Source: Epilithonimonas bovis DSM 19482 (GTDB lineage: Bacteria; Bacteroidota; Bacteroidia; Flavobacteriales; Weeksellaceae). Taken from it: a stretch of 64,000 nt of DNA. The position numbers were made by a program, and so were the translations under genes. The stretch is taken from positions 62,001 to 126,000 of the forward strand of contig NZ_FTPU01000005.1 in assembly GCF_900108115.1 (NCBI RefSeq), given 5' to 3'. How positions within the stretch are numbered: position 1 is the first letter of the stretch; each line of letters opens with the position of its first letter. The notes under the pieces were generated by a model. That model saw nothing but the letters and a program-made list of their open reading frames with translations. It searched no databases and had not been told where the DNA came from. Of the stretch, positions 47,538 to 56,724 are shown piece by piece.

Positions 47538-48332
47538 ATGAAAATTATTTTATCCAAATTTGCTGTAGCCCTTGCTGTATTATCGTCCTTCTACTGCTTT
47601 GCATGGGGACTTACCGGACACCGTGTGGTGGCAGAGATTGCTCAGCACCATCTGAGCTCTAGAGCAGAGCGCAAAATTAAAAAACTGTTGGGCAACGAAA
47701 AGCTGGCTTATTACGCTAACTGGCCTGACTTTATCAAATCCGACACCACCGGTGTATACAAAGAAACGTCAGCGTGGCATTATGTGAACGTGAACCCTCA
47801 GAAGAATTTTCAGCAGTTTAAAGATTCTTTAACGGCTCAAACAGGGCCAAACCTTTATACCCAGATCAAAGCCCTTTCTGATCAGATCAAGGACAAAAAA
47901 GTTCCTGATGCCCAGAAGAGGACGGCACTAATCTTTCTAATCCATCTTGTAGGCGACCTGCATCAGCCAATGCATGTGGGCCGTGCGGGCGATTTGGGTG
48001 GCAACAAAATTAATGTCACTTATTTTGGCCAGAACAGCAACCTGCATTCGGTTTGGGATTCAAAACTGATTGACAGCCAACAGTACAGCTATACCGAATT
48101 TGCTGATGTGCTGGATAGGAAAACTAAAGCAGAAGATGAACAAATCCAGAGCGGTTCATTGGAAGAATGGCTCTATGACAGCCACAAAATTGCCAATTCG
48201 GTTTATTTTCATACGCCTGCCAATTCTAAGCTAAGCTATGATTACAACTACCGTTTTGAACCGACTGTTGAAAGACAGCTGCTTTATGGAGGATTGCGAT
48301 TAGCTAAAGTCCTGAATGATATTTTTGGCTAG
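47538..48332 (+). CDS. S1/P1-family nuclease
   Basis: A zinc-dependent single-strand nuclease/3'-nucleotidase of 264 residues, exported by a signal peptide (KIILSKFAVALAVLSSFYCF A). Cleavage would expose W23, the N-terminal tryptophan whose backbone amine and carbonyl bind zinc in this family. Further ligands are visible in GLTGHRVVAEIA, NWPDFIKSD, AWHYVNVN, FLIHLVGDLHQPMHVGRAGD (paired His/Asp) and NLHSVWDSKLID. The length is typical. Likely roles are nucleic acid scavenging in the periplasm or outside. It is monocistronic. Confidence 0.9.
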   Translation: MKIILSKFAVALAVLSSFYCFAWGLTGHRVVAEIAQHHLSSRAERKIKKLLGNEKLAYYANWPDFIKSDTTGVYKETSAWHYVNVNPQKNFQQFKDSLTAQTGPNLYTQIKALSDQIKDKKVPDAQKRTALIFLIHLVGDLHQPMHVGRAGDLGGNKINVTYFGQNSNLHSVWDSKLIDSQQYSYTEFADVLDRKTKAEDEQIQSGSLEEWLYDSHKIANSVYFHTPANSKLSYDYNYRFEPTVERQLLYGGLRLAKVLNDIFG

Positions 48333-48824
48333 TCTACAGATGACAAAAAAACAGATAAAAGCTTAAAAGCAAACTGTTTAGTCTAAAAATATATTATAAT
48401 TTTTCAGAGGTTATAAGATATTTCCATATTAACAAACATCCTTTAGTGTCAAGATTTTTTCAATCCCTGAAAATATCATAAAACCACAATATTTAGCATC
48501 TTATCATCAGCCCTTTCAGAGTTTTGAACTCTGAAAGGGTTTTATTTTAAACATCTATTTTTCCTGAGAAACAGTTTGACTATCCCTCAATCAAAGACAA
48601 AAAGACCTTCTTTTAAAATTTTAGTTTTTAATTTTTAAATCCCGAGCAGCGCCAATGATGAGAATGCGTAAAATCCGTAATTTTCAAAATCAGTCCGGCC
48701 AAACCTCTGAATTTGTTTGTCACTTCCTTAACTGGGATCATATAAAATTTATGGATAGTTTTCGAAAATCAAAAGCCTGGTCATTATAATCATAAAAGAT
48801 TACATTTTTTTCTCCAACAAACTG
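48333..48824. other. Intergenic region with partial repeat and palindrome
   Basis: From about 48371 to 48450 the sequence resembles the left end of the element at 62490-62570 (ACTGTTTA, TATTAT, AGAGGTYATAAGATATT), a decayed third copy. A 13-bp palindrome at 48511-48539 serves as terminator. The remainder to 48824 is AT-rich with no recognisable gene. Confidence 0.6.
48511..48539 (+). terminator. Long palindromic terminator
   Basis: CCCTTTCAGAGTT / AACTCTGAAAGGG, a perfect 13-bp stem with a 3-base loop, followed by TTTTATTTT. It is very similar to the hairpin at 49768-49796. It lies about 180 bases after the nuclease stop. Confidence 0.75.
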
Positions 48825-49748
48825 TTAAATCAGCCACGGGTATTTGTGGTAGATACCATCCAGTAGCATGGCCAGGATGCCTACAAAGATCCACAGCCTC
48901 AAGAGATTCAGTGATTTGAATTTATCGTTCTTCTGGTTGCGGTACAGCATGAAGACTGTCCCGCCGATGGCAGCGGTCGTCAGCAGGAAGTACCAGGCCA
49001 TGATATTCCTAAAGCCAATGCCGATGCTGAGAATGACCGAAACACCCCATGTGATGATGAGCAATATCAGCAAAACCGAACGTGTATTAGAGAACCCAAA
49101 ATGGTTGGCGATGGTACCATATCCAAACATTTTATCGGCATTCCTGGTGAGTGTATCCTTGATTACATCAATGATGAACAGCATCAGGAACAGGAAAACC
49201 GCCAGGAACAGGATCTTAAGAGAAAAAGTCTGGTAATAGATCAGCATCCCAAAAAAAGGATACAGCGTCAGCGCCACAAAAGTCATATTGTTAACCACCA
49301 TGATCCTGCTGAGCTTGTGGCTGTAGAACCACATCAGAAACTGGTAAACCAGGAAGAATATAAAAACGCGGTGCGAAACAAAAAAAGCCAGCCCTAATGA
49401 TATGGTGTTCAGCAGGACATAAGCTGTGAGAAAGTATTTTTCCTTTAAGAAGTTCTGCAGGCGCGAGCGGAAGGGTTTGATCAGCTGATCCTTCTCCTTG
49501 TCATAGAACCGGTTGATAATGCCGCCTGCCAGGATGCTGAGAACCGAGCAGATAATGATAAAATGGACTTTGTAATCGAAGACAAAATTGCGGAAGCTCT
49601 CTTCGCGGTTGAAGAGGAAAAAAGTAGAAACGTAGAGCGCAAACGTCAGCAGGACCGCCACAAAAAACCGGGCTCCCAATAAAAAACCCATCAACTGAGA
49701 AATCCGGTAAAGGGCATTACGTGAAGCCGGTTTTTTTTCGTTGGCCAT
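48825..49748 (-). CDS. UbiA-family prenyltransferase
   Basis: A 307-residue polytopic inner-membrane enzyme that attaches a prenyl chain to an acceptor. Two aspartate-rich sites are visible: NRFYDKEKDQLIKPFRSR (residues 79-96), a variant of the usual ND-x2-D first motif with Asn and two aspartates kept, and DVIKDTLTRNADKMFGYGT near 195. About eight membrane segments follow the usual pattern. The variation resembles the geranylgeranylglycerol-phosphate synthase-like members found next to mevalonate genes in Bacteroidota. Mevalonate kinase lies directly upstream. The acceptor is unknown. Confidence 0.85.
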   Translation of the reverse strand: MANEKKPASRNALYRISQLMGFLLGARFFVAVLLTFALYVSTFFLFNREESFRNFVFDYKVHFIIICSVLSILAGGIINRFYDKEKDQLIKPFRSRLQNFLKEKYFLTAYVLLNTISLGLAFFVSHRVFIFFLVYQFLMWFYSHKLSRIMVVNNMTFVALTLYPFFGMLIYYQTFSLKILFLAVFLFLMLFIIDVIKDTLTRNADKMFGYGTIANHFGFSNTRSVLLILLIITWGVSVILSIGIGFRNIMAWYFLLTTAAIGGTVFMLYRNQKNDKFKSLNLLRLWIFVGILAMLLDGIYHKYPWLI

Positions 49749-49767
49749 TTACTGTGTTTTATAAAAA

Positions 49768-49796
49768 CCCTTTCGGAGTTTGAAACTCAGAAAGGG
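49768..49796 (-). terminator. Palindromic terminator between mvk and the prenyltransferase gene
   Basis: CCCTTTC-GAGTTT / AAACTC-GAAAGGG with one mismatch and a 1-base centre. On the minus strand it is followed by TTTTTAT. It closes the mevalonate kinase transcript 20 bases before the UbiA start. Confidence 0.7.
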
Positions 49797-49821
49797 TCCT
49801 GATTTATTTGGATTCATCCTC

Positions 49822-50748
49822 TTAAAAGCGGTAAATCACTTCCTTATGGAAACCGTCCAGCATTTTCTCTGCCTTCTCATAATCCTTGGCAAAACCAAGG
49901 ATATAGCCACCGCCGCCACTGCCGCACAATTTGAGGTAGTAGGCATTGGAATCGAGGCCGTTTTTCCATGCATTGAAGAGATTCTCCGGGATCATTGGCC
50001 TAAAATGTTCATAAGCCCACACCGAGAGTTTTTTCAGATTACGGAAGAAAGGGTTCATATCTTTTTTAAGAAAAGCATCGATACAGGCATTGTTGTAACG
50101 GATAAATTCCTCTTTCAGGGTCTTGCGGAAACCTTCGTTTTTCAGTTTTTCAAAGAAAATCTGGATCATAGGCCCGGTCTCCCCTGTCATTCCCGAATCG
50201 ATCAGAAAGATGGCACCTTTCCCCAGTTCCTCTTTCGGTATCGCCACTTTGTCCACGCTCTCACGGCTCTCGATGAGAATCGGCAGGTTCATAAAGCAGA
50301 TCAGCGGATCGATGCCCGAACTTTTGCCATGAAAATAACTTTCGAGCTGGCCAAATATCACTTTCAGGTCTTTCAGCTCCTCTTTGGAGATCGTATCCGG
50401 ATTTTTTTTGATCACCGAATATCTTTCAAATACCGCAGCAACCAAGGCTCCGGAACTGCCCACGCCATAACCCTGCGGAATATTGGAGTCAAAAAACATC
50501 CCGTTGGCGATATCGCTTTTGAACGCTTCCACATCCAGCTGAAACTCCTGTGGTAAACTGAGACTGCCCAGGTACACTGCATAACTGTGCAGGGACCGGT
50601 TGGATTTTATTTCAAAATCATTATCCAAATCAGAGAATTTGAGGGTGCCTTTATAAAAACTGTAGGGCAATGTAAGGCCCTGAGAGTCTTCGATGATACC
50701 ATATTCGCCGAACAGCAGAATTTTAGCGTAAAATAGAGGGTTATTCAT
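49822..50748 (-). CDS. mvk: Mevalonate kinase (GHMP kinase)
   Basis: Phosphorylates mevalonate in the mevalonate route to isopentenyl diphosphate. The protein has 308 residues. It opens FYAKILLFGEYGIIEDSQGL, the substrate-binding N-terminus. The ATP-binding GHMP motif is PQGYGVGSSGALVAAV (91-106), and the C-terminal motif is KLCGSGGGGYILGFAKD. HGKSSGIDPLICFMNLPILI carries the catalytic Asp. Other GHMP kinases of the pathway are possible, but GEYGI and the GIDP block favour mevalonate kinase. A -7 element (TAATTTTG) is at 50773-50766, 17 bases before the ATG. Confidence 0.85.
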   Translation of the reverse strand: MNNPLFYAKILLFGEYGIIEDSQGLTLPYSFYKGTLKFSDLDNDFEIKSNRSLHSYAVYLGSLSLPQEFQLDVEAFKSDIANGMFFDSNIPQGYGVGSSGALVAAVFERYSVIKKNPDTISKEELKDLKVIFGQLESYFHGKSSGIDPLICFMNLPILIESRESVDKVAIPKEELGKGAIFLIDSGMTGETGPMIQIFFEKLKNEGFRKTLKEEFIRYNNACIDAFLKKDMNPFFRNLKKLSVWAYEHFRPMIPENLFNAWKNGLDSNAYYLKLCGSGGGGYILGFAKDYEKAEKMLDGFHKEVIYRF

Positions 50749-50765
50749 ACCTTGTATTGATGATG

Positions 50766-50773
50766 CAAAATTA
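50766..50773 (-). promoter_or_regulatory. -7 promoter element of mvk
   Basis: TAATTTTG on the minus strand matches TAnnTTTG, 17 bases upstream of the mvk ATG. Confidence 0.5.
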
Positions 50774-50838
50774 CGAAATATTTTCTATTGCTATGTTGCA
50801 ATTTCCGAGCCTAAATGCCACTACTGTCCACCGGCCTC

Positions 50839-52314
50839 TTATTCATTGGATTTAGTTTTCACAAAGCGGATAAAAACCAAGCCCAAAGCAAAGAAAATAC
50901 TCATGGAGAGCGCTGCAAAACGCATGTTATTGTAATGCTCTATCAGGGTAGCAAAGATAAATGTCCCCAGGATAATGGCAATCTTCTCCAGCACGTCATA
51001 AAAGCTGAAATAGGTGGTGTTATCCATAGAATCCTGTGGCAGCAATTTGGAGTAAGTGGACCTCGACATTGCCTGGAGGCCACCCATTACCAGGCCTATC
51101 ACTGCAGCTACCCCATAAAACTGGTACTCTACGTTCGGATTTTCCTTATTAAGGAAATAGGCCGCCAGGCAAGCGCCGATCCATAAAGCCACTGCAATGC
51201 TGATAACATTTTTGTTACCTATTTTGCGCGACAGCCAGGAGAAAAATAAAGCCCCCACAATCGCTTCAATCTGGATCAGCAACAGGGTCATAATCAGCTT
51301 GTCCTGTGCCATATTGATCTCGCTTTTGCCAAACAGTGTGGCCATAAGGAAGATGGTCTGCATCCCCACACTGTAGAAAAAGAAACTCGTTAAAAAATAT
51401 TTGAGATTCCGGTTCCCAAAAAGATGGTTGCCCACCTTATACAATTCGCGGAAACTCTCTCTTGCGATATCGATGTAAAAATAGATATTAGACTTAAGCA
51501 CGCACATAAAACCACCCTCCTGCTCATGGCTTTTAAAGATATTCTTATAATTAAGCAGTACCAGATCTTTTGGCAGCTGGTCTTTGACCTGGCCAAACTG
51601 CGGCAGGTGCCTGAATGTATACTGTGAGAAACCAAACCACCAGGCCCCTGTCAGCAGAAAGCTGACTCTCGTGTAGATGGCCGCCTGCTTGGGAGTCTCG
51701 GCACAAACCTGAATCAGTACCAGGCAGATCACTACCAAAATTACCGAACCTATGTAGCCGTAAACATAACCTTTTGCAGAAAGGGCATCCTGTTTATCTG
51801 TAGTGGCAATATCGGGCAGAAAGGAATTGTAAAATACCAGACTTCCCCAGAAGCCCACACTTGCCGTAACGCTGAAGAGCAATCCCAGCCATACCGTGCC
51901 CATCCCTGTAAACATCGCCAGCCCCATGCAGGAGGTCGCGCCCAGGTAGCAGAAAAACTGCAGGAAGGATTTTTTGTTCCCTATTGTATCGGCAAGCGAC
52001 GACAATATCGGTGAGAGCAATACGACAATAAAGAAGGATAAAGTGAGGGAATAACCATACACCGCATCCGGCTGGTAGGCCTTACCGAAAACATGAATCA
52101 GATTGCGGACCGGCACCTTGATCCACTGCCCCGTTTCTTTGATATACTCATCCTTCTCATAGGCAGTGGTAAGAATCGAGTAATAGATGGGGAAAATCGT
52201 GGAGGTAATCACCAGTGAATAAACCGAATTGGCCCAGTCATAAAATGCCCAGGCGCGCATAATCTTGGGATTATTCTTGATTGATTTTACCGGTTTTGTA
52301 TGTTTGTCTGACAT
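50839..52314 (-). CDS. UMF1/Atg22-like MFS transporter
   Basis: A 491-residue carrier with about 12 membrane segments. The diagnostic N-terminal block is RAWAFYDWANSVYSLVITST followed by IFPIYY, specific for the UMF1/Atg22 branch of the major facilitator superfamily. In yeast, Atg22 exports amino acids from the vacuole, and bacterial substrates are unknown. GLVMGGLQAMSRSTYSKLLP and TTYFSFYDVLEKIAIILGT in the second half are also typical. The start is very close to a -7 element, suggesting a leaderless message. Met 19 is a possible alternative start. Confidence 0.85.
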   Translation of the reverse strand: MSDKHTKPVKSIKNNPKIMRAWAFYDWANSVYSLVITSTIFPIYYSILTTAYEKDEYIKETGQWIKVPVRNLIHVFGKAYQPDAVYGYSLTLSFFIVVLLSPILSSLADTIGNKKSFLQFFCYLGATSCMGLAMFTGMGTVWLGLLFSVTASVGFWGSLVFYNSFLPDIATTDKQDALSAKGYVYGYIGSVILVVICLVLIQVCAETPKQAAIYTRVSFLLTGAWWFGFSQYTFRHLPQFGQVKDQLPKDLVLLNYKNIFKSHEQEGGFMCVLKSNIYFYIDIARESFRELYKVGNHLFGNRNLKYFLTSFFFYSVGMQTIFLMATLFGKSEINMAQDKLIMTLLLIQIEAIVGALFFSWLSRKIGNKNVISIAVALWIGACLAAYFLNKENPNVEYQFYGVAAVIGLVMGGLQAMSRSTYSKLLPQDSMDNTTYFSFYDVLEKIAIILGTFIFATLIEHYNNMRFAALSMSIFFALGLVFIRFVKTKSNE

Positions 52315-52319
52315 TAGAT

Positions 52320-52327
52320 CAAAATTA
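52320..52327 (-). promoter_or_regulatory. -7 promoter element directly before the UMF1 gene
   Basis: TAATTTTG on the minus strand ends 5 bases before the ATG at 52314, so the predicted transcript starts at or beside the start codon. Confidence 0.45.
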
Positions 52328-52523
52328 TTTGGACAAAAATAAAAAAACCATCCATAAAATAATCATTAATGATTTTAATTAATCAAGATATTTTTATCGG
52401 CAATGATCCGTGCAGCATAACCATCCTCCACTCCCGCTGTATTGTACCATGCGAGTGACGGTAACCGCTGTTTTATAAAACGGGCAGTTTTAGGGCCGGG
52501 CAAGAGATGGATCTGTAAAAAAA

Positions 52524-52568
52524 CTTCCGGCGCCCTCAGAAGCTAAGCCTCTTCAGAAACGCCGGAAG
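52524..52568 (-). terminator. GC-rich hairpin with U-tract
   Basis: CTTCCGGCG / CGCCGGAAG (perfect 9 bp) encloses a 27-base apex with possible inner GAAG/CTTC pairing. On the minus strand the stem is followed by TTTTTTT. It is the strongest GC-rich terminator-like structure in this region and lies 216 bases downstream of the thiolase stop. Confidence 0.7.
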
Positions 52569-52783
52569 GATTTGAGTTTAACAGTGGCAAGGCACTTAAA
52601 AACAATTTTGATACTCAGTTAATTGTGGTATTATATTTTTTAAATCTTCCAGTAGCTATTACAGATTGAGCGGACTGTTGATTTATCTTCTGCTACATTC
52701 GTACAATCAGCGATATCTTTTCGTTTTCGACACCAAAAAATAATGAAAATGCGTTCGCCCAGCTGATTTAACATTTTTCTGGC

Positions 52784-53968
52784 CTACTGCAGGTTCTCTA
52801 TGACCACTGCCGTGGCACCGCCGCCGCCGTTGCAGATAGCCGCCGCCCCGTATTTACCATTATTCTGTTTCAGCACGTTAATCAATGTTACCAGGATCCT
52901 GGACCCCGAGCTCCCCAGCGGGTGCCCCAGGGATACGGCGCCTCCGTTGACGTTCACCTTAGCAGGATCCAGACCCAAAATTTTGCTATTGGCAAGCCCT
53001 ACAACCGAAAAAGCCTCATTCAATTCAAAAAAGTCAATCTCGTCTTTGGAAAGGCCGGCTTTTTTAAGGGCCAGCGGCAAGGCTTTGGAAGGCGCTGTAG
53101 TAAACCGCTCCGGCTCTACTGCGGCATCCGCGTAGGAAACAATCCTGGCCAGAGGTTTGATGCCCAATCCGGCTGCTTTTTCTGCCGACATCAGGATGAG
53201 TGCCGAAGCACCATCGTTTAAAGTAGAGGCATTGGCAGCGGTTACCGTCCCATTTTCTTTTTGAAAAACTGTTGGCAAAGCCGGAATTTTATCAAATTTA
53301 ACGGCTTTATATTCCTCGTCCTCAGAAAAAAGGACTGGCTCCCCTTTTCGTTGCGGGATGCTGACCGGCACCACTTCTTCCCTGAATTTTCCCGCCGCCC
53401 ACGCTGCTGCTGATCTTTCGTAAGACTGCACTGCAAAGGCGTCCTGTTCTTCGCGGCTGATATTATTTTCTTTGGCACAAAGTTCGGCACAAACGCCCAT
53501 GTGCTGCTTGTTATAGACATCTGTAAGGCCATCTTTCAGCAGGCCATCCTGCATTTTAATCTCACCTAACTTTACGCCATTGCGGCCGTCGAGGTAATGG
53601 GGCACCATAGACATATTCTCCATGCCGCCAGCTACCAGGATCTCCACATCCCCTGCCTTGATGGCCTGCGCCCCCATGGTTACAGCTTTCATTCCCGAAG
53701 CACAAACCTTATTGATAGTGGTCGCCGCAGTACTTACCGGCAGTCCTGCCCCTATTGCTACCTGCCTTGCCGGCGCCTGACCTTCGCCTGCCTGCAAAAC
53801 ATTCCCCATATAAATTTCCTGAACCAGAGCGGGATCCAAATTTATTTTTTCTAAAGCACCTTTTACCGCAGTAACCCCTAATGTGGTTGCGGGTACACCA
53901 TACAGGCTGCCCATAAAACTGCCCATCGGCGTTCTGGCTGCTGATACAATTACGACATCGTTCTTCAT
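52784..53968 (-). CDS. Acetyl-CoA C-acyltransferase (thiolase)
   Basis: A 394-residue thiolase. The acyl-accepting Cys 89 lies in [14 protein letters not shown], the GHP signature is [20 protein letters not shown], and the second catalytic cysteine is in [16 protein letters not shown]. The N-terminus [20 protein letters not shown] is typical of biosynthetic acetoacetyl-CoA thiolases (AtoB/PhaA type), which could feed the mevalonate pathway or act with the CoA transferase at 41.4-42.7 kb. A degradative role cannot be excluded. It follows a small membrane protein gene by 17 bases, so it is probably cotranscribed with it. Confidence 0.92.
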   Translation of the reverse strand: MKNDVVIVSAARTPMGSFMGSLYGVPATTLGVTAVKGALEKINLDPALVQEIYMGNVLQAGEGQAPARQVAIGAGLPVSTAATTINKVCASGMKAVTMGAQAIKAGDVEILVAGGMENMSMVPHYLDGRNGVKLGEIKMQDGLLKDGLTDVYNKQHMGVCAELCAKENNISREEQDAFAVQSYERSAAAWAAGKFREEVVPVSIPQRKGEPVLFSEDEEYKAVKFDKIPALPTVFQKENGTVTAANASTLNDGASALILMSAEKAAGLGIKPLARIVSYADAAVEPERFTTAPSKALPLALKKAGLSKDEIDFFELNEAFSVVGLANSKILGLDPAKVNVNGGAVSLGHPLGSSGSRILVTLINVLKQNNGKYGAAAICNGGGGATAVVIENLQ

Positions 53969-53985
53969 ATTTTTATAATTGCTTT

Positions 53986-54372
53986 TTATTTTACTCTTTT
54001 TTTAGCGGTTAAAAAGATGATTACTGCGCCTAAAAACTCCAAAAACCATCCCCAGGACAATGTTACAGTTCCTGCCAGGGTACTTTGCCATGCCTTAACC
54101 GGTACAAAACTGAAAAAATCAGATGATTTTGTTTTGACGGCCATGATGGTCAGCGCAAAAAGCAGGAGCATCAGCAGGGCGGTAATCTGTAACCAGGTTT
54201 TTTTTCCAGTCCAGGCCAAAACAGCCGCCAACAGTGCTAACAGCCAGGCTGTTATTGCCAGACTATGGTCGATATGCCAATAATCCCAATATCCGATGAC
54301 GGGGACATGAACCAGCGGTAAAAAGCTGCCGGCAATGACGATTATAATCCCTGTAAACTGTAGTGTTTTCAT
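53986..54372 (-). CDS. Small four-TM membrane protein, unknown
   Basis: A 128-residue hydrophobic protein with about four membrane segments: [51 protein letters not shown] and [15 protein letters not shown], ending in a basic KKRVK. ATG 54372 is preferred to an upstream in-frame start within repeat-like sequence. Family not recognised. It heads a probable operon with the thiolase gene and borders the large repeat array. Confidence 0.6.
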   Translation of the reverse strand: MKTLQFTGIIIVIAGSFLPLVHVPVIGYWDYWHIDHSLAITAWLLALLAAVLAWTGKKTWLQITALLMLLLFALTIMAVKTKSSDFFSFVPVKAWQSTLAGTVTLSWGWFLEFLGAVIIFLTAKKRVK

Positions 54373-54429
54373 CTTTAAATCCTGTAAGGCAATGTAAAAA
54401 AAAATTGATATACCAACCAAAAAGATGAA

Positions 54430-56030
54430 TGAGGGCTTTTGAAGATGGAAGATGGGTGATGGGTGATGGATGTTGGAAGATGGGTGAAAGGTGTTGGATG
54501 GATTTTTTTAACGCAAAGAGCACAAAGATTTTTTATGTTGATTATGTTGATCGGCGCAAAGGCACTTCGTTCAGCTAAGGGCAAGCGTGGTTTTTGGGTC
54601 GCGGAATGGGATTGCCGCGTCGTTCGTGCCTCACTTCTTGCAATGACGTTTTCGTTTTTTTTGATTTTAGTAAGGCACAAGGGAACTGAGGTTCTGGCGT
54701 ACTTCCCGATACATTTTCCTTTGCGCTGCTGCGGAAAATACTCGAAGTGACGGGAGGATGTTAAGTGTGGGATGTTGGAAGATGGAAGATGGGTGATGGA
54801 TGTTGGATGGTTTTTTTTAACGCAAAGAGCGCAAAGATTTTTTTATGTTGATTATGTTGATCGGCGCAAAGGCACTTCATTCAGCTAAGGGCAAGCGTAC
54901 TTTTTGAGTCGCGGAATGGGATTGCTGCGTCGTTCGTGCCTCACTTCTCGCAATGACGTTTTCGTTTTTTTGATTTTAGTAAGGCAAAAGGGAACTGAGG
55001 TTCCGTCTGGCTTCCCGATACATTTTCCTTCGCGCTGCTGCGGAAAACACCCGAAGTGACGGGAGGATGTTAAGTGTGGGATGTTGGATGTTGGATGAAA
55101 GGTGATGGATGTTGGATGGATGTTGGATGGATTTCTTTAACGCAAAGAGCGCAAAGATTTTTTATGTTGATCGGCGCAAAGGCACTTCGTTCAGCTAAGG
55201 GCAAGCGTGGTTTTTGGCCGCGGAATGGGATTGTTGCGTCGTTCGTGCCTCACTTCTTGCAATGACGTTTTCGTTTTTTTTTGATTTTAGTAAGGCACAA
55301 GGGAACTGAGGTTCTGGCGTACTTCCCGATACATTTTCCTTTGCGCTGCTGCGGAAAATACTCGAAGTGACGGGAGGATGTTAAGTGTGGGATGTTGGAT
55401 GTTGGAAGATGGATGAAGGGTGATGGATGTTGGACGGTCTTTTTAACACAAAGAGCGCAAAGATTTTTTTATGTTGATTATTTCGATGGGCGCAAAGGCA
55501 CTTCGTTCAGCTAAGGGCAAGCGTACTTTTTGAGTCGCAGAATGGGATTGCCGCGTCGTTCGTGCCTCACTTCTCGCAATGACGTTTTCGTTTTTTTTGA
55601 TTTTAGTAAGGCAAAAGGGAACTGAGGTTCTGTCTGGCTTCCCGATACATTTTCCTTCGCGCTGCTGCGGAAAACACCCGAAGTGACGGGAGGATGTTAA
55701 GTGTGGGATGTTGGAAGATGGGTGAAGGGTGATGGATGTTGGATGTGGGATGTGGGATGTTGGATGATGGAAGATGAGTGATGGATGTTGGATGGTTTTT
55801 TTTAACGCAAAGAGCGCAAAGATTTTTTTATGTTGATTATGTTGATGGGCGCAAAGGCACTTCGTTCAGCTAAGGGCAAGCGTACTTTTTGAGTCGCGGA
55901 ATGGGATTGCCGCGTCGTTTGTACCTCACTTCTCGTAATGACTTTTTTAACAGAAAGGCACTATTCGTTTTTTTTGATTTTAGTAAGGCACAAGGGAACT
56001 GAGGTTCCGTCTGACTTCCCGATACATAAA
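54430..56030 (+). repeat. Tandem array of five ~310-bp composite repeats
   Basis: Five copies with anchors (AACGCAAAGAGCGCAAAG or variant) at 54510, 54819, 55139, 55445 and 55804. Each holds a variable GATGTTGGATG-type minisatellite, the anchor, GGCACTTCGTTCAGCTAAGG, a GGAATGGGATTGCCGCGTCG block ending CAATGACG, AGTAAGGCACAAGGGAACTG, and CCCGATACATTTTCC...GAAGTGACGGGAGG. The last copy breaks off after GATACAT, 54 bases before the hisIE stop. Unit length varies through the minisatellite. Part of the unit, read leftward, resembles the GTCATTGCGAGGAACGAAGC elements common in many bacteria. No gene is credible inside. Confidence 0.9.
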
Positions 56031-56080
56031 AATGTGGTGATTGGGAATCATGGTTTTTGGGTGCCGGGTTCTATGATGCC

Positions 56081-56668
56081 TTAATGGTTCCGGCTTTTTA
56101 AGACTATTTCTATGTCTGTAAGAGAGGTGTTTTTGGCTTTGAGGAGCACCAACAGGTGGTACAGCAGATCTGAGACTTCGTTTCGGAACAGATCACTGTT
56201 ATCGTCTTTGGCTTCGATGACAACTTCCACCGCCTCTTCCCCAACTTTCTGCGCTACCTTGTTGATGCCGCGTTTGTAGAGCTGATTGGTGTAGGAATTT
56301 TTGTCATCTGAATCAATCCTTTCAGAAATGATTTGTTCCAGTTCATATAAAAAACCCTTATTTTCTTTCTCCCCGAAACAGCTGAAACTTCCGGTATGGC
56401 ACACCACATTTTCGGGAACTGCTTTGATGAGCAGCGTATCCTGATCACAATCCACCTTGATGTCTTTTACGTAAAGGAAATTCCCGGACTCTTCACCTTT
56501 GGTCCATAACCTGTTTTTGGAACGGCTGTAAAAGGTTACTTTTCCTTCGTTTTGCGTTTTTTGAAAAGCTTCTTCATTCATATATCCCAGCATGAGAACC
56601 TGCAATGTTGTGTCATCCTGGATAATTACGGGCACCAGCCCATTGCCTTTGTTAAAATCTATATTCAT
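56081..56668 (-). CDS. hisI: Bifunctional phosphoribosyl-AMP cyclohydrolase / phosphoribosyl-ATP pyrophosphatase
   Basis: HisIE fusion, 195 residues, carrying out steps 2 and 3 of histidine synthesis. The N-terminal cyclohydrolase (about 1-110) has VLMLGYMNEEAFQKT, FYSRSKNRLWTKGEESGN, DCDQDTLLIKA and the metal cysteine in VCHTGSFSCFGE. The C-terminal pyrophosphohydrolase has KRGINKVAQKVGEEAVEVVI and EVSDLLYHLLVLLKAK. Last gene of the leftward his operon, 56 bases after hisF. The tandem repeat array begins right after its stop. Confidence 0.96.
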   Translation of the reverse strand: MNIDFNKGNGLVPVIIQDDTTLQVLMLGYMNEEAFQKTQNEGKVTFYSRSKNRLWTKGEESGNFLYVKDIKVDCDQDTLLIKAVPENVVCHTGSFSCFGEKENKGFLYELEQIISERIDSDDKNSYTNQLYKRGINKVAQKVGEEAVEVVIEAKDDNSDLFRNEVSDLLYHLLVLLKAKNTSLTDIEIVLKSRNH

Positions 56669-56724
56669 TTTTATTTTTGATTTACAATTGTTGGTTTACG
56701 ATATTTAATAATTCCAATATCTGC

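Larger units (their letters stand above)
52315..52783. other. Intergenic region with a strong leftward hairpin
   Basis: It holds the UMF1 promoter (52320-52327), a structured element at 52524-52568, and otherwise no recognisable gene. The 200 bases between the thiolase stop and the hairpin could be a long 3' UTR or hide a small RNA. Nothing in the sequence decides this. Confidence 0.5.

Noticed and set aside
49780-50556. A 258-codon rightward frame antisense to mvk
   Set aside because: It is the complementary shadow of a clear mevalonate kinase gene and has no recognisable motif.
54430-56030. Repeat array considered as CRISPR
   Set aside because: The unit is about 310 bp with internal minisatellites. 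There are no short identical direct repeats separated by unique spacers, and no cas genes nearby.
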